From: Xanthobacteraceae bacterium
GTDB taxonomy: Bacteria > Pseudomonadota > Alphaproteobacteria > Rhizobiales > Xanthobacteraceae
Assembly: GCA_028290465.1 (NCBI GenBank)
Contig: JAQGJU010000062.1
Coordinates: forward strand, 1-64,000
Reading direction: 5' to 3'
Length of the DNA: 64,000 bases
Part shown: positions 34,788 to 42,510 of the stretch, piece by piece
How positions within the stretch are numbered: position 1 is the first letter of the stretch
Layout of the letters: each line of letters starts with the position of its first letter
Program-made: the position numbers and the translations under genes
The notes under the pieces: model-generated
The model's database searches: none
Seen by the model: only the letters and a program-made list of their open reading frames with translations
What the model was told of the DNA's origin: nothing

Positions 34788-35278
34788 CGCTGGCCATTAC
34801 GCTCGCGCTGTGGGCGCTGGTGGCCGCTTTGGCATTTGCCACGGCGCTGCGCGGCCGCGAACTGCTCACCACCGGGGTGCGCAACGGTCTTGGCGAATTC
34901 GTGCGTCTGGTGCCGCGTCTGCTGGTCGGCGTGGTCGGCTCGGGATTTCTGGCCGACCTGCTGCCGCAGGAAGCCGTCGCACGCTGGATCGGTCCGGAGA
35001 CCGGCGGGTTCGGCATCGCGATCGCGACGCTGGCCGGCGCATTGACGCCGGGCGGACCGGTGATCGGCTTTTCGATCGGCGCGACCGCGCTGAAAGGTGG
35101 CGCCGGCGCGCCGCAGGTGATCGCGTTCGGTACCGCGTGGGCGCTATACGCGTTGCATCGGATTTTCATCTACGAATTGCCGATGATGCCGGCCCGCGTG
35201 GTGTGGCTGCGCGCCACGGTTTCGATTCCGCTGCCGTTTCTCGCCGCCTATGCGGCGATGCTGATCGGCAAGCCGTAG
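34784..35278 (+). CDS. Predicted permease, C-terminal half (ArsP/DUF318-like)
   Basis: A 164-residue membrane protein starting at ATG 34784, overlapping the previous stop by four bases (ATGA). It has about four helices (TLAITLALWALVAALAFATAL, LVPRLLVGVVGSGFLADLLP, GFGIAIATLAGALTPGGPVIGFSIGATAL, VIAFGTAWALYALHRIFIYEL) and the motif ALTPGGPVIGFS, paralogous to ILPGGPYTIYP of its partner. The two together equal one standard permease. Coupled translation suggests a heterodimer. Substrate unknown. Confidence 0.7.
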   Translation: MTLAITLALWALVAALAFATALRGRELLTTGVRNGLGEFVRLVPRLLVGVVGSGFLADLLPQEAVARWIGPETGGFGIAIATLAGALTPGGPVIGFSIGATALKGGAGAPQVIAFGTAWALYALHRIFIYELPMMPARVVWLRATVSIPLPFLAAYAAMLIGKP

Positions 35279-35292
35279 CGACGTATGCTGCG

Positions 35293-35485
35293 CTATCCCT
35301 CCCCCGCACCGGTCTCGGGTTTACCCGAAACCGGCATGTTTAAGTGCCGAAGTCGGATAAATCCGACTTCGGCTGCGCGGGGAGGGTGGACGGCGCGCAG
35401 CGCCGGCCGGGTGGGGGCTTTCTCTGATCCAGATTCCCCCACCCCGCTCGCTTCGCTCGCGACCCTCCCGGCAAGGGGGAGGGTA
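35293..35485. repeat. Facing CCCTCCCC repeats, one interrupted by another palindrome
   Basis: The left copy, CTATCCCTCCCCCGC...GCGGGGAGGGTGG, is split at its loop by about 67 bases (35308-35374) made of two hairpins: CCGGTCTCGGGT.. / ..ACCCGAAACCGG, and GCCGAAGTCGGAT / ATCCGACTTCGGC. The right copy (CCCCCACCCCGCTCGC...GGGGGAGGGT) faces it. Confidence 0.75.
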
Positions 35486-35511
35486 AGTAAGCCAGCGCTT
35501 TCCAACGCCGC

Positions 35512-35548
35512 AGCCTGTCCTCGGATCGGATCCGAGGACAGGCTTTTT
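35512..35548. terminator. Bidirectional terminator between permease and oxidoreductase genes
   Basis: Perfect 16-base stem AGCCTGTCCTCGGATC / GATCCGAGGACAGGCT followed by TTTTTC on the plus strand. It lies directly after the stop of the minus-strand oxidoreductase and downstream of the plus-strand permease pair. Confidence 0.85.
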
Positions 35549-35558
35549 CAAACATGCC

Positions 35559-37802
35559 CTACGCCAGATTGAACGGCAGTTGGCGTATCGGCTTGCCGGT
35601 GAGCTGCGCGATCGCATTGGCGAAGGCCGGTGCCAGCGGCGGCAGGCCGGGTTCGCCCAGGCCGGTGGGTGCGTCGGCGCTGGGCACGATGTGGACCTCG
35701 AACGCCGGCATGTCGGTGATCCGTGCGACGGTGAAGTCCGAGAAGTTGCTCTGCTCGACGACACCGTCCTTGAGCGTGATGGCGGATCCCGGCATGCACA
35801 TCGACAGGCCCATGACGGCCGCGCCTTGTACCTGCGCTTCAATGCTGCGCGGGTTCACCGCGAGATTGCAGTGTATGCCCGCCGTCACGCGGTGCAGCAC
35901 CGGCTGGCCGTTCTTCAACGAGGCTTCGACCACAAAGGCCACGACGGTGTTGAACGACTCATGCACCGCCACGCCCCAGGCGCGGCCCTCGGCCAGTTTC
36001 TGCTTGCCATAGCCGCTCTTGTCGACCGCGAGTTGCAGCGCGTCGCGGTGACGCACGTGTTTGTCGCCGAACAGCGCCATCCGGTAGGCGACCGGATCCT
36101 GCTTGGTGCCGCGCGCGATTTCGTCGATCAGGGTTTCCATCACGAAGGCGGTGTGCGTCGAGCCGACGCTGCGCCACCACAGCACCGGCACATTGACCTT
36201 GGGATGATGCACGGTCAGGCGCATCGGCACATCGTACGGATCGCGCATGCCCTCGGTGGCGGTGCTATCGATGCCGTCCTTGACCATCATGGATGCGAAC
36301 AAGGTGTCGGTGGTGATCGACTGGCCAACCAGAACGTGATCCCAGGCCAGCACCTTGCCGCGCTCGTCGAAGCCGATCCGCGCGCGGTGCAGGTGCATCG
36401 GCCGGTAATAGCCGCCGCGCATGTCGTCCTCGCGGCTCCACAGCGTGCGCACCGGCACATTGAATCCGGCGGCACGCGTCGCTTTGGCGATTTCACACGC
36501 CTCGACCACGAAATCGCTGGAGCTGGCGAAGCGCCGGCCAAAGCCGCCGCCGGCCATCTGCACATGCACCTTGACCTGCTCGGGCTTCAGGCTGAGCACG
36601 CGCGCCACCGCGATGCCGTCCAGACCCGGGCTCTGCGAACCGGTCCAGATCTCGGCGCTGCCTTCCGTGATGGCGACGGTGCAGTTCAGCGGCTCCATCG
36701 CCGCATGGGCGAGATACGGAAACACGAATTCCGCATCGAGCGTGCGCGGCGCGGTGGCGAGTGGCGCCATGTCGGCGTCGAATTTGCGCGGACCGGGTTT
36801 ACCGGCGAGTTCGCGGTACTGCGCCAGCAGCTTTTCGCTGTCGACTTTTTCGACCTTTGACGTGTCCCATTGCAGCTTCAGGGCTTCGCGGCCCTGATTG
36901 CCCTGCCAATAGCCATCGGCCACCACGGCGATGCCTTCGGCGCCGCCATCCAGCGGCACGCGCAGCACGGCCTTCACGCCCTTGATGGCGCGGGCCGCGC
37001 TGTCGTCGACCGAAGCGAGGCGCGCACCGAACACCGGCGGACGCGCGACGACGGCGGTCAACTGTCCGGGCCGGCGCACATCGATGCCGAAGTCCTGGCG
37101 GCCGCTGCTTTTCGCTTTCGCATCGAGGCGCCCGGTCGGACGGCCGATGATGCGGAAGTCCTTCGGGTCTTTCAGAGGGACCTTTTCGGGGACCGGCAGC
37201 GACATCGCGGCTTCGGCGAGTTCGCCGTAACCGAGTTTGTTGCCACCGGCGCCGAGCACCGTGCCGGCCTCGGTGCGGAGCGTTTTGACGTCAACGTTCC
37301 AACGCTTGGCGGCGGCGGCCAGCAGCATCGCACGGGCGCGGGCGCCGAGCTCGCGATACTGCGTGAAGCTGTTCTTCACCGTGCTAGAGCCGCCGGTGAT
37401 GTGAATGCCGAAAGCCGGATCGACATAGGCGGGATCGTTAGAGCCGTGCGCGCCGCGCACCAGATTCCAGTCCGCGTCCAGTTCTTCGGCCAGGATCATC
37501 GCCAAGCCGGTCTGTACGCCCTGGCCGAACTCCAGGCGGTTGGTCACCACCGAGACCTCGCCATTCGGCGCGATGTGAACGAAGGCCGACGGTTGCTGAA
37601 ACGGCTTGAGGCCGGCCGGCTGGGCAGCGCTCGCGGCTTGTCCGAGGGCTACCTGCGGAAAGGCGCCGAGCGCCAGACCGGCCGAACCGGCGAGCTTTAG
37701 AAAACTGCGGCGCGGCAGCGTGGCGATTTCGGCGTTACGGGCTTGCGAGACCAGGCGCTGCAGCGCGCGCGGCAAATCATGAGCGGTGATGTTGTTCAAC
37801 AT
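35559..37802 (-). CDS. iorB: Aldehyde/isoquinoline oxidoreductase, molybdopterin large subunit (IorB-like)
   Basis: A 747-residue molybdenum hydroxylase subunit of the xanthine oxidase family. The N-terminal region has a Tat signal (LPRRSFLKLAGSAGLALGAF). The body shows NRLEFGQGVQTGLAMILAEELDAD, GRPTGRLDAKAKSSGRQDFGID, the Moco motif MAGGGFGRRF, VPVRTLWSREDDMRGGYYRPM, WWRSVGSTHTAFVMETLIDE, and GLGEPGLPPLAPAFANAIAQLTG with the catalytic Glu. This matches the isoquinoline 1-oxidoreductase beta type: a single large subunit with an exported or periplasmic location and no separate FAD subunit. I set the start at ATG 37802; the longer frame runs back into the small-subunit gene. The substrate is an aldehyde or N-heterocycle, not determinable from sequence. 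Confidence 0.92.
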   Translation of the reverse strand: MLNNITAHDLPRALQRLVSQARNAEIATLPRRSFLKLAGSAGLALGAFPQVALGQAASAAQPAGLKPFQQPSAFVHIAPNGEVSVVTNRLEFGQGVQTGLAMILAEELDADWNLVRGAHGSNDPAYVDPAFGIHITGGSSTVKNSFTQYRELGARARAMLLAAAAKRWNVDVKTLRTEAGTVLGAGGNKLGYGELAEAAMSLPVPEKVPLKDPKDFRIIGRPTGRLDAKAKSSGRQDFGIDVRRPGQLTAVVARPPVFGARLASVDDSAARAIKGVKAVLRVPLDGGAEGIAVVADGYWQGNQGREALKLQWDTSKVEKVDSEKLLAQYRELAGKPGPRKFDADMAPLATAPRTLDAEFVFPYLAHAAMEPLNCTVAITEGSAEIWTGSQSPGLDGIAVARVLSLKPEQVKVHVQMAGGGFGRRFASSSDFVVEACEIAKATRAAGFNVPVRTLWSREDDMRGGYYRPMHLHRARIGFDERGKVLAWDHVLVGQSITTDTLFASMMVKDGIDSTATEGMRDPYDVPMRLTVHHPKVNVPVLWWRSVGSTHTAFVMETLIDEIARGTKQDPVAYRMALFGDKHVRHRDALQLAVDKSGYGKQKLAEGRAWGVAVHESFNTVVAFVVEASLKNGQPVLHRVTAGIHCNLAVNPRSIEAQVQGAAVMGLSMCMPGSAITLKDGVVEQSNFSDFTVARITDMPAFEVHIVPSADAPTGLGEPGLPPLAPAFANAIAQLTGKPIRQLPFNLA

Positions 37803-37815
37803 GATGCTGGCTCCC

Positions 37816-38289
37816 TTACGCGACAGCGCGCGCGGCGTCGGCGACGGCGGCGCGGATGCGGGCATAGGTGCCGCAGCGGCAGATGTTGCCGGCCATGGCC
37901 TGATCGATTTCGTCGGCGGTCGGCTGCTTGCCGCGCGGCATGCCTTTGAGCAGCGCGATGGCGCTCATCACCTGGCCGCTCTGACAGTAGCCGCATTGCG
38001 CCACGTCGTGCTTGACCCAGGCCGCGTGCACGGCGGCGCCGATCGTGTCGGTGCCATCGGTCGCGGCTTCGATGGTGGTGATCTTCTTGCCTTGCGCATC
38101 GGCGATCGGCGTGATGCAGGAGCGGATGGCCTGGCCGTCCAGATGCACGGTGCAGGCGCCGCACTGCGCGACGCCGCAGCCGTATTTGGTGCCGGTCATG
38201 CCCAGGGTGTCACGCAGCGCCCACAGGATAGGCGTGCCTGGATCGACGTCGACTGTGTGCGCGCGACCATTGATGTTGAGTGCGACCAT
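37816..38289 (-). CDS. iorA: Aldehyde/isoquinoline oxidoreductase, [2Fe-2S] small subunit (IorA-like)
   Basis: A 157-residue iron-sulfur subunit with the two-domain pattern of the family. The plant-type [2Fe-2S] ligands are in GCGVAQCGACTVHLDGQAIRSC (about residues 43-63). The alpha-helical [2Fe-2S] domain has QCGYCQSGQVM and NICRCGTYARIR. The ATG at 38289 gives the usual short start MVALNINGRAH. It precedes the large subunit by 13 bases. Electrons from substrate oxidation pass from Moco through this subunit to an external acceptor, probably a cytochrome. Confidence 0.95.
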   Translation of the reverse strand: MVALNINGRAHTVDVDPGTPILWALRDTLGMTGTKYGCGVAQCGACTVHLDGQAIRSCITPIADAQGKKITTIEAATDGTDTIGAAVHAAWVKHDVAQCGYCQSGQVMSAIALLKGMPRGKQPTADEIDQAMAGNICRCGTYARIRAAVADAARAVA

Positions 38290-38549
38290 GATGGGTTCGT
38301 CTCCGTAGGTTCCAATGCGATGCCGCTCAGGCGTCGCGGTCCGCGGCGGGTTGCGCCCGCCGCGATGGCTAGATCGTCCGCCTTGAAAGTCGCCTACCCG
38401 GAGAGCCGCGCTTACTGGGACGCGGGTTTCACGACCGGCCCAACAGCCGTCGGAATACATTAGAGGTCATGTAAATATGGCTATGGGCTTCGACAAGGGA
38501 AGGTCGCGGCCTTCCGGTCGAAATGCAAAACAGGCTCAACTAACGGAGG

Positions 38550-39476
38550 CTAATGCACTTTTGCCGCCCGCGGCATGATGGCGCCGCGATGCTGGATTAC
38601 CTGCGATGCCAACAGATGGCCCTTGGCGGCGGCTTCAGTCGGCGCCTCGCCGTTCAGGCGTGCGGCGAGGTAAGCCGCATTAAAACTGTCGCCGGCCGCC
38701 GTGGTGTCGATCGGCACCACGACCTCCGTCACCGGCACGAATTCCGGCTTGCCGCCGGACGACACGACGGCGCTGTTCGGACCGTTCTTCACCGCGATCT
38801 CGGCGATGCCGAAGGCCTGCAATCGCTCGATGGTCGCTTCAGGACTCGGATCGCCCCACAGCAGTGCCTCGTCGTCGAAGGTCGGCAGCGCGATGTCGAC
38901 GCGTTTGAGCGCCTCCATGAACACGGTGCGGGTGCGGCCGAGATCGCCCTTCCAGGCGCGCGGCCGAAAATTGGCGTCGAATGCGATCTTGGCGCCTTGC
39001 GCGCGCGCCATCTCGACCACCGCCAGGAAGCGGCCAAGACCAAGATTGGAATACAGCGACAGCGTGATGCCGGAGAAATAGATCATCTTGGCGCCGAGCA
39101 GGTGTTCGGCAACTTTGCCCCAGTCCGGCAGATCAAACAGTTCGCGCGCCGGCGCGCTGTCGCGCCAATAGTGAAACGTTCGCTCGCCGGCGTCGTCGGT
39201 CTCGATCAGGTACAGGCCGGGCAGCCGGCCCTGGACGCGCAGGATGGCCTCGCTGCCGACATGTTCGGCGGCCGCCATCGACAGGATGCTTTTCGAATAG
39301 GGATCGTCGTCGCCAAGCGCGGTCGCGTAGCTGGCCGCGATGCCCTCGCGCGCGAGGTACACCGCCGTGTTAAAGGTGTCGCCGCCGCACGACATCGCGA
39401 ACCGACCTTCGCCGGTGCGGGTCATCTCGATCATCACTTCCCCGACGCAAACGACACGGGGGCTGGTCTCGTTCAT
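38550..39476 (-). CDS. kdgK: PfkB-family sugar kinase, probable 2-dehydro-3-deoxygluconokinase
   Basis: A 308-residue ribokinase-fold enzyme. It shows VVCVGEVMIEM and GGDTFNTAVYLAR at the N-terminus, YFSGITLSLYS, DANFRPRAW, and the PfkB signature 2 DTTAAGDSFNAAYLA with the catalytic Asp. The DTFN and FRPRAW patterns are typical of KDG kinases, which phosphorylate 2-keto-3-deoxygluconate for Eda. The latter lies 5 kb upstream, supporting a hexuronate or Entner-Doudoroff role. It is divergent from the zinc operon, with a 202-base spacer. Confidence 0.87.
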   Translation of the reverse strand: MNETSPRVVCVGEVMIEMTRTGEGRFAMSCGGDTFNTAVYLAREGIAASYATALGDDDPYSKSILSMAAAEHVGSEAILRVQGRLPGLYLIETDDAGERTFHYWRDSAPARELFDLPDWGKVAEHLLGAKMIYFSGITLSLYSNLGLGRFLAVVEMARAQGAKIAFDANFRPRAWKGDLGRTRTVFMEALKRVDIALPTFDDEALLWGDPSPEATIERLQAFGIAEIAVKNGPNSAVVSSGGKPEFVPVTEVVVPIDTTAAGDSFNAAYLAARLNGEAPTEAAAKGHLLASQVIQHRGAIMPRAAKVH

Positions 39477-39619
39477 CGGGGGCTCGGTGGTTGGGATTCG
39501 GTCCGCAACATGCCGGCCAAGGTCCGGCTTGGCAAATGCCGGACGGCGAACTGGCTGGGTCTTTGCCGGTATCGGGGTTCAGCCATAGCGGCCATGCCCA
39601 AACGAGGGTAGACATTGCT

Positions 39620-39640
39620 ATTGTTACATTATAACATTAT
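39620..39640 (+). promoter_or_regulatory. Zur-type zinc operator
   Basis: TGTTACATTATAACA (39622-39636), an inverted TGTTA/TAACA with flanking AT and ATTAT, fits the alphaproteobacterial Zur consensus TGTTATANTATAACA at 13 of 15 positions. It lies 43 bases before the first gene of the zinc uptake operon in a local A+T-rich stretch. Zinc-bound Zur would repress from here. Confidence 0.75.
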
Positions 39641-39678
39641 TCAATAAGTTACCCACGGCCTTGGTCCATTTCAGTCCC

Positions 39679-39840
39679 ATGACGCATCACCATCACCATC
39701 ACCATCATCATCCCGGCCACGCCCATCCGACCGCCCAGGTCGCACCGTCGATCCTGCGCATGTCGGCGCCGCAGCGGCTGGTCTATGCCGGCGCGCTGAT
39801 CGCGCTGCTGTGGGCGGCGGTGTTCTGGGCGCTGGCGTGA
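39679..39840 (+). CDS. Histidine-tagged small membrane protein of the zinc operon
   Basis: A 53-residue protein not reported in standard ORF calls because of size. The N-terminus is MTHHHHHHHHHPGHAHP: nine consecutive His, then two more. After a short linker (TAQVAPSILRMSAPQRL) comes one hydrophobic helix, VYAGALIALLWAAVFWALA, at the very C-terminus. It lies 43 bases downstream of the Zur box and 7 bases ahead of znuC, so it is the first gene of the zinc operon. Predicted topology is a single inner-membrane anchor with the His tail free. A zinc-binding or zinc-delivery role is inferred from composition and context; I know no named family. Confidence 0.72.
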   Translation: MTHHHHHHHHHPGHAHPTAQVAPSILRMSAPQRLVYAGALIALLWAAVFWALA

Positions 39841-39847
39841 GGACGGC

Positions 39848-40597
39848 ATGACAGCGGCATTGCGATTTTCCAACCTGACCCTCGGCTACGACCGCCATCC
39901 GGCGGTACATCATCTCGACGGCACGGTGCAGCGCGGCGCGCTGGTCGCGGTGGTCGGCCCGAACGGCGCCGGCAAGTCGACGCTGTTCAAGGGCATCGTC
40001 GGCGTGCTCAAGCCGCTGGCCGGCAGCATCGAGCGCGACGCCATCAAGACCCGCGACATCGCTTACTTGCCGCAGGCCGCAGATATCGATCGCAGCTTTC
40101 CGATCAATGTGTACGACATGGTTGCGATGGGGCTGTGGCGGCAGGCCGGCCTGTTCGGCGGCGTCGGCGCCAAGGCGCGCCACAAGATCGAGCACGCGCT
40201 GGCGGCGGTCGGCCTCACCGGCTTCGAGCATCGCGCCATCGCCCAATTGTCCGGTGGCCAGATGCAGCGCGTGCTGTTCGCGCGGCTTTTGTTGCAGGAC
40301 GCGCGGCTGATAGTGCTCGACGAACCGTTCACGGCGATCGACAGCCGCACCTCGGCCGATCTGCTCGACCTGATCGGCCGCTGGCACAAAGAAGAACGCA
40401 CGGTGATCGCGGCGCTGCATGACCTCGAACTCGTCAAGGCGCATTTCCCGGAAGTGCTGTTGCTGGCGCGCGAGCCGGTCGCCTGGGGCAATGCCAACGA
40501 GGTGCTGACGGCCGACAATCTTGGCCGCGCGCGGCGCATGTGCGAGGCCTTCGACGAACACGCCGACGCCTGCGCGCACGACACCGCGACCGCCTGA
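39848..40597 (+). CDS. znuC: Zinc ABC transporter ATP-binding protein
   Basis: A 249-residue ATPase of the metal ABC importer. Walker A is GPNGAGKST (about 38-46), the signature is LSGGQMQR, Walker B LIVLDEPF, and the switch His is in AALHDLEL. The Q-loop segment is YLPQAADIDRSFPINVYDMV, typical of Znu/Mnt-type ATPases. The C-terminus carries extra Cys and His residues (CEAFDEHADACAHD). It is located in the Zur-controlled operon between the His-rich micro-protein and the permease gene. Confidence 0.95.
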   Translation: MTAALRFSNLTLGYDRHPAVHHLDGTVQRGALVAVVGPNGAGKSTLFKGIVGVLKPLAGSIERDAIKTRDIAYLPQAADIDRSFPINVYDMVAMGLWRQAGLFGGVGAKARHKIEHALAAVGLTGFEHRAIAQLSGGQMQRVLFARLLLQDARLIVLDEPFTAIDSRTSADLLDLIGRWHKEERTVIAALHDLELVKAHFPEVLLLAREPVAWGNANEVLTADNLGRARRMCEAFDEHADACAHDTATA

Positions 40598-40621
40598 CAC
40601 CGATCACAAGCAGTGACCTTC

Positions 40622-41491
40622 ATGCTCTACGACTTCCTGATCGCGCCGTTCACCGAATTCGAATTCATGCGGCGGGGGCTGGTCGGCACCTTCGCGTTGG
40701 CGCTCGGCGCCGGTCCGGTCGGCGTGTTCCTGATGCTGCGCCGTATGAGTCTGATCGGCGACGCGATGGCGCATGCGATTCTGCCGGGCGCGGCGGTCGG
40801 CTTCCTGCTGTCTGGCCTCAGCGTGTTCGCGATGGCGGGCGGCGGGATGATCGCCGGCCTGGTGATCGCAGTCGGGGCCGGCCTGGTCGCGCGCAATACT
40901 GAATTGAAAGAAGACGCGTCGCTCGCCGCGTTCTTCCTGATCTCATTGGCGCTCGGCGTCACCATCGTGTCGGTGAAGGGCACCAATATCGATCTGCTGC
41001 ACTTCCTGTTCGGCACCGTACTGGCACTCGACAATCAGACGCTGCTGCTGATCGTGTCGATCACCACGCTGTCCCTCATTTCGCTGGCCCTGATTTGGCG
41101 GCCGCTGGTGCTGGAATGCGTCGATCCCGGCTTCCTGCGTTCGGTGAGCCGGGCCGGCGGGCCGGCCCATATCGCGTTCCTGGCCCTGGTGGTGATGAAT
41201 CTGGTCGGCGGCTTTCACGCACTCGGCACCTTGCTGGCGGTCGGCATCATGATGTTGCCGGCCGTGATCGCGCGATTCTGGGCGCGCGATATCACGGTGA
41301 TGATCGTCATCGCGATGGTGGCCGCATCGGTGTCCGGCTATGCGGGCCTGCTGGTGTCGTTCCACTACAGCCTGCCGTCCGGGCCATCGATCATCCTGTG
41401 CGCCGGCGTGCTGTATGCGTTCTCGGTTTTGCTCGGGCCGGTCGGTGGCCTGGTCTGGCAGATCATGCCGCGCCGCCATCTCGAAGCCTGA
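40622..41491 (+). CDS. znuB: Zinc ABC transporter permease
   Basis: A 289-residue inner-membrane protein of the ABC-3 family with about eight helices. It has MRRGLVGTFALALGAGPVGVFLMLRRMSLIGDAMAHAILPGAAVG near the N-terminus (the coupling SLIGDAMAHA motif), VARNTELKEDASLAAFFLISLALGV, and LVVMNLVGGFHALGTLLAVGIMMLPAVIARFW. I set the start at ATG 40622 rather than the GTG nine bases earlier. It is the third gene of the zinc operon. Confidence 0.94.
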   Translation: MLYDFLIAPFTEFEFMRRGLVGTFALALGAGPVGVFLMLRRMSLIGDAMAHAILPGAAVGFLLSGLSVFAMAGGGMIAGLVIAVGAGLVARNTELKEDASLAAFFLISLALGVTIVSVKGTNIDLLHFLFGTVLALDNQTLLLIVSITTLSLISLALIWRPLVLECVDPGFLRSVSRAGGPAHIAFLALVVMNLVGGFHALGTLLAVGIMMLPAVIARFWARDITVMIVIAMVAASVSGYAGLLVSFHYSLPSGPSIILCAGVLYAFSVLLGPVGGLVWQIMPRRHLEA

Positions 41492-41521
41492 GCTGCATTC
41501 CAACGTGTGATGGAGAGTCCG

Positions 41522-42418
41522 ATGTCACGACGACTTCAATTCATTCTTGCCGCCGGTCTGGCTTCACTTTTGATAGCGTCGCCCGCCACGGCGCAGAGCC
41601 CTGTCAAAGTGGTGGCGACGTTCTCGATCCTGGCCGATCTCGCCCGCAATGTTGGCGGCGACCGGATCGCGGTGACCAGTCTGGTCGCGCCGGACGGCGA
41701 CGCTCACGTCTATGCCCCGACCCCGGCGGATGCCAAGCAACTGTCCGATGCGCAACTGGTGCTGGTCAACGGCCTCGGCTTCGAGGGCTGGATCGCGCGG
41801 CTGATAAAGGCCTCGTCGACCAAGGCGCCAACCGTGACGGCCAGCACCGGCGTCAAGCCGCTCAAGGCCGCGGACGCGCATGGCCATGGTGAGAGCGATC
41901 CGCATGCCTGGCAATCGATCGCCAATACCAAAACCTATGTAGGCAATATCCGCGACGGCCTGATCAAGGCCGACCCGGCCGGCCGAGCCACCTACGAGGC
42001 CAATGCGACGGCGTATCTGGCCAAGCTCGACGCGCTGGAGACCGAGGTGAAGGAGGCCATCGCGAAAATCCCGGCGGAACGCCGCCGGATCATCACCACC
42101 CATGACGCCTTCGGTTATTTCGGCGCCACCTACGGCATGACCTTCATCGCCCCGGCCGGCGTGTCGACCGAATCCGAGGCCTCGGCGAAGGACGTCGCCA
42201 AGATCATCACCCAGATCAAAAAGCAGAAGATTCCGGCGGTATTCCTGGAGAACGTGTCCGACCCACGGCTGATGCAGCAGATCGCCAAGGAATCCGGCGC
42301 CCGGATCGGCGGCAAGCTGTACTCCGACGCTTTGTCCGCGCCGGGCCAGCAGGCCGGCACGTATCTGGACATGATGCGCAGCAACGTCCGCGAGTTCAGT
42401 ACCGCGCTGGTGATGTGA
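41522..42418 (+). CDS. znuA: Zinc ABC transporter substrate-binding protein
   Basis: A 298-residue periplasmic cluster A-I binding protein. A signal peptide (RRLQFILAAGLASLLIASPATA) is cleaved before QSPVKVVATFSILADL. Metal ligands fit the ZnuA/TroA plan: His in GDAHVYAPTPAD, a short acidic/His loop ADAHGHGESDPHAWQS, His in THDAFGYFG, and Asp/Glu near the C-terminus (YSDALSA). GGAGAG precedes ATG 41522 by about four bases, which favours it over an upstream GTG. The His-loop is shorter than in enterobacterial ZnuA. It delivers Zn2+ to ZnuBC. Confidence 0.94.
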   Translation: MSRRLQFILAAGLASLLIASPATAQSPVKVVATFSILADLARNVGGDRIAVTSLVAPDGDAHVYAPTPADAKQLSDAQLVLVNGLGFEGWIARLIKASSTKAPTVTASTGVKPLKAADAHGHGESDPHAWQSIANTKTYVGNIRDGLIKADPAGRATYEANATAYLAKLDALETEVKEAIAKIPAERRRIITTHDAFGYFGATYGMTFIAPAGVSTESEASAKDVAKIITQIKKQKIPAVFLENVSDPRLMQQIAKESGARIGGKLYSDALSAPGQQAGTYLDMMRSNVREFSTALVM

Positions 42419-42423
42419 TCGTT

Positions 42424-42459
42424 CCTCCCCTTGCCCCGCAAGAGCGGGGCAAGGGGAGG
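42424..42459. terminator. Strong hairpin between znuA and the COG0523 gene
   Basis: Perfect 16-base stem CCTCCCCTTGCCCCGC / GCGGGGCAAGGGGAGG with an AAGA loop, starting five bases after the znuA stop. It resembles the CCCTCCCC repeat family and has no T run, so it may attenuate or stabilise rather than end the transcript. Confidence 0.55.
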
Positions 42460-42510
42460 GTGTTGGATCGGCGCCGGATCGCCTATATAGCCTCACGCAT
42501 GGAGGCGTAG

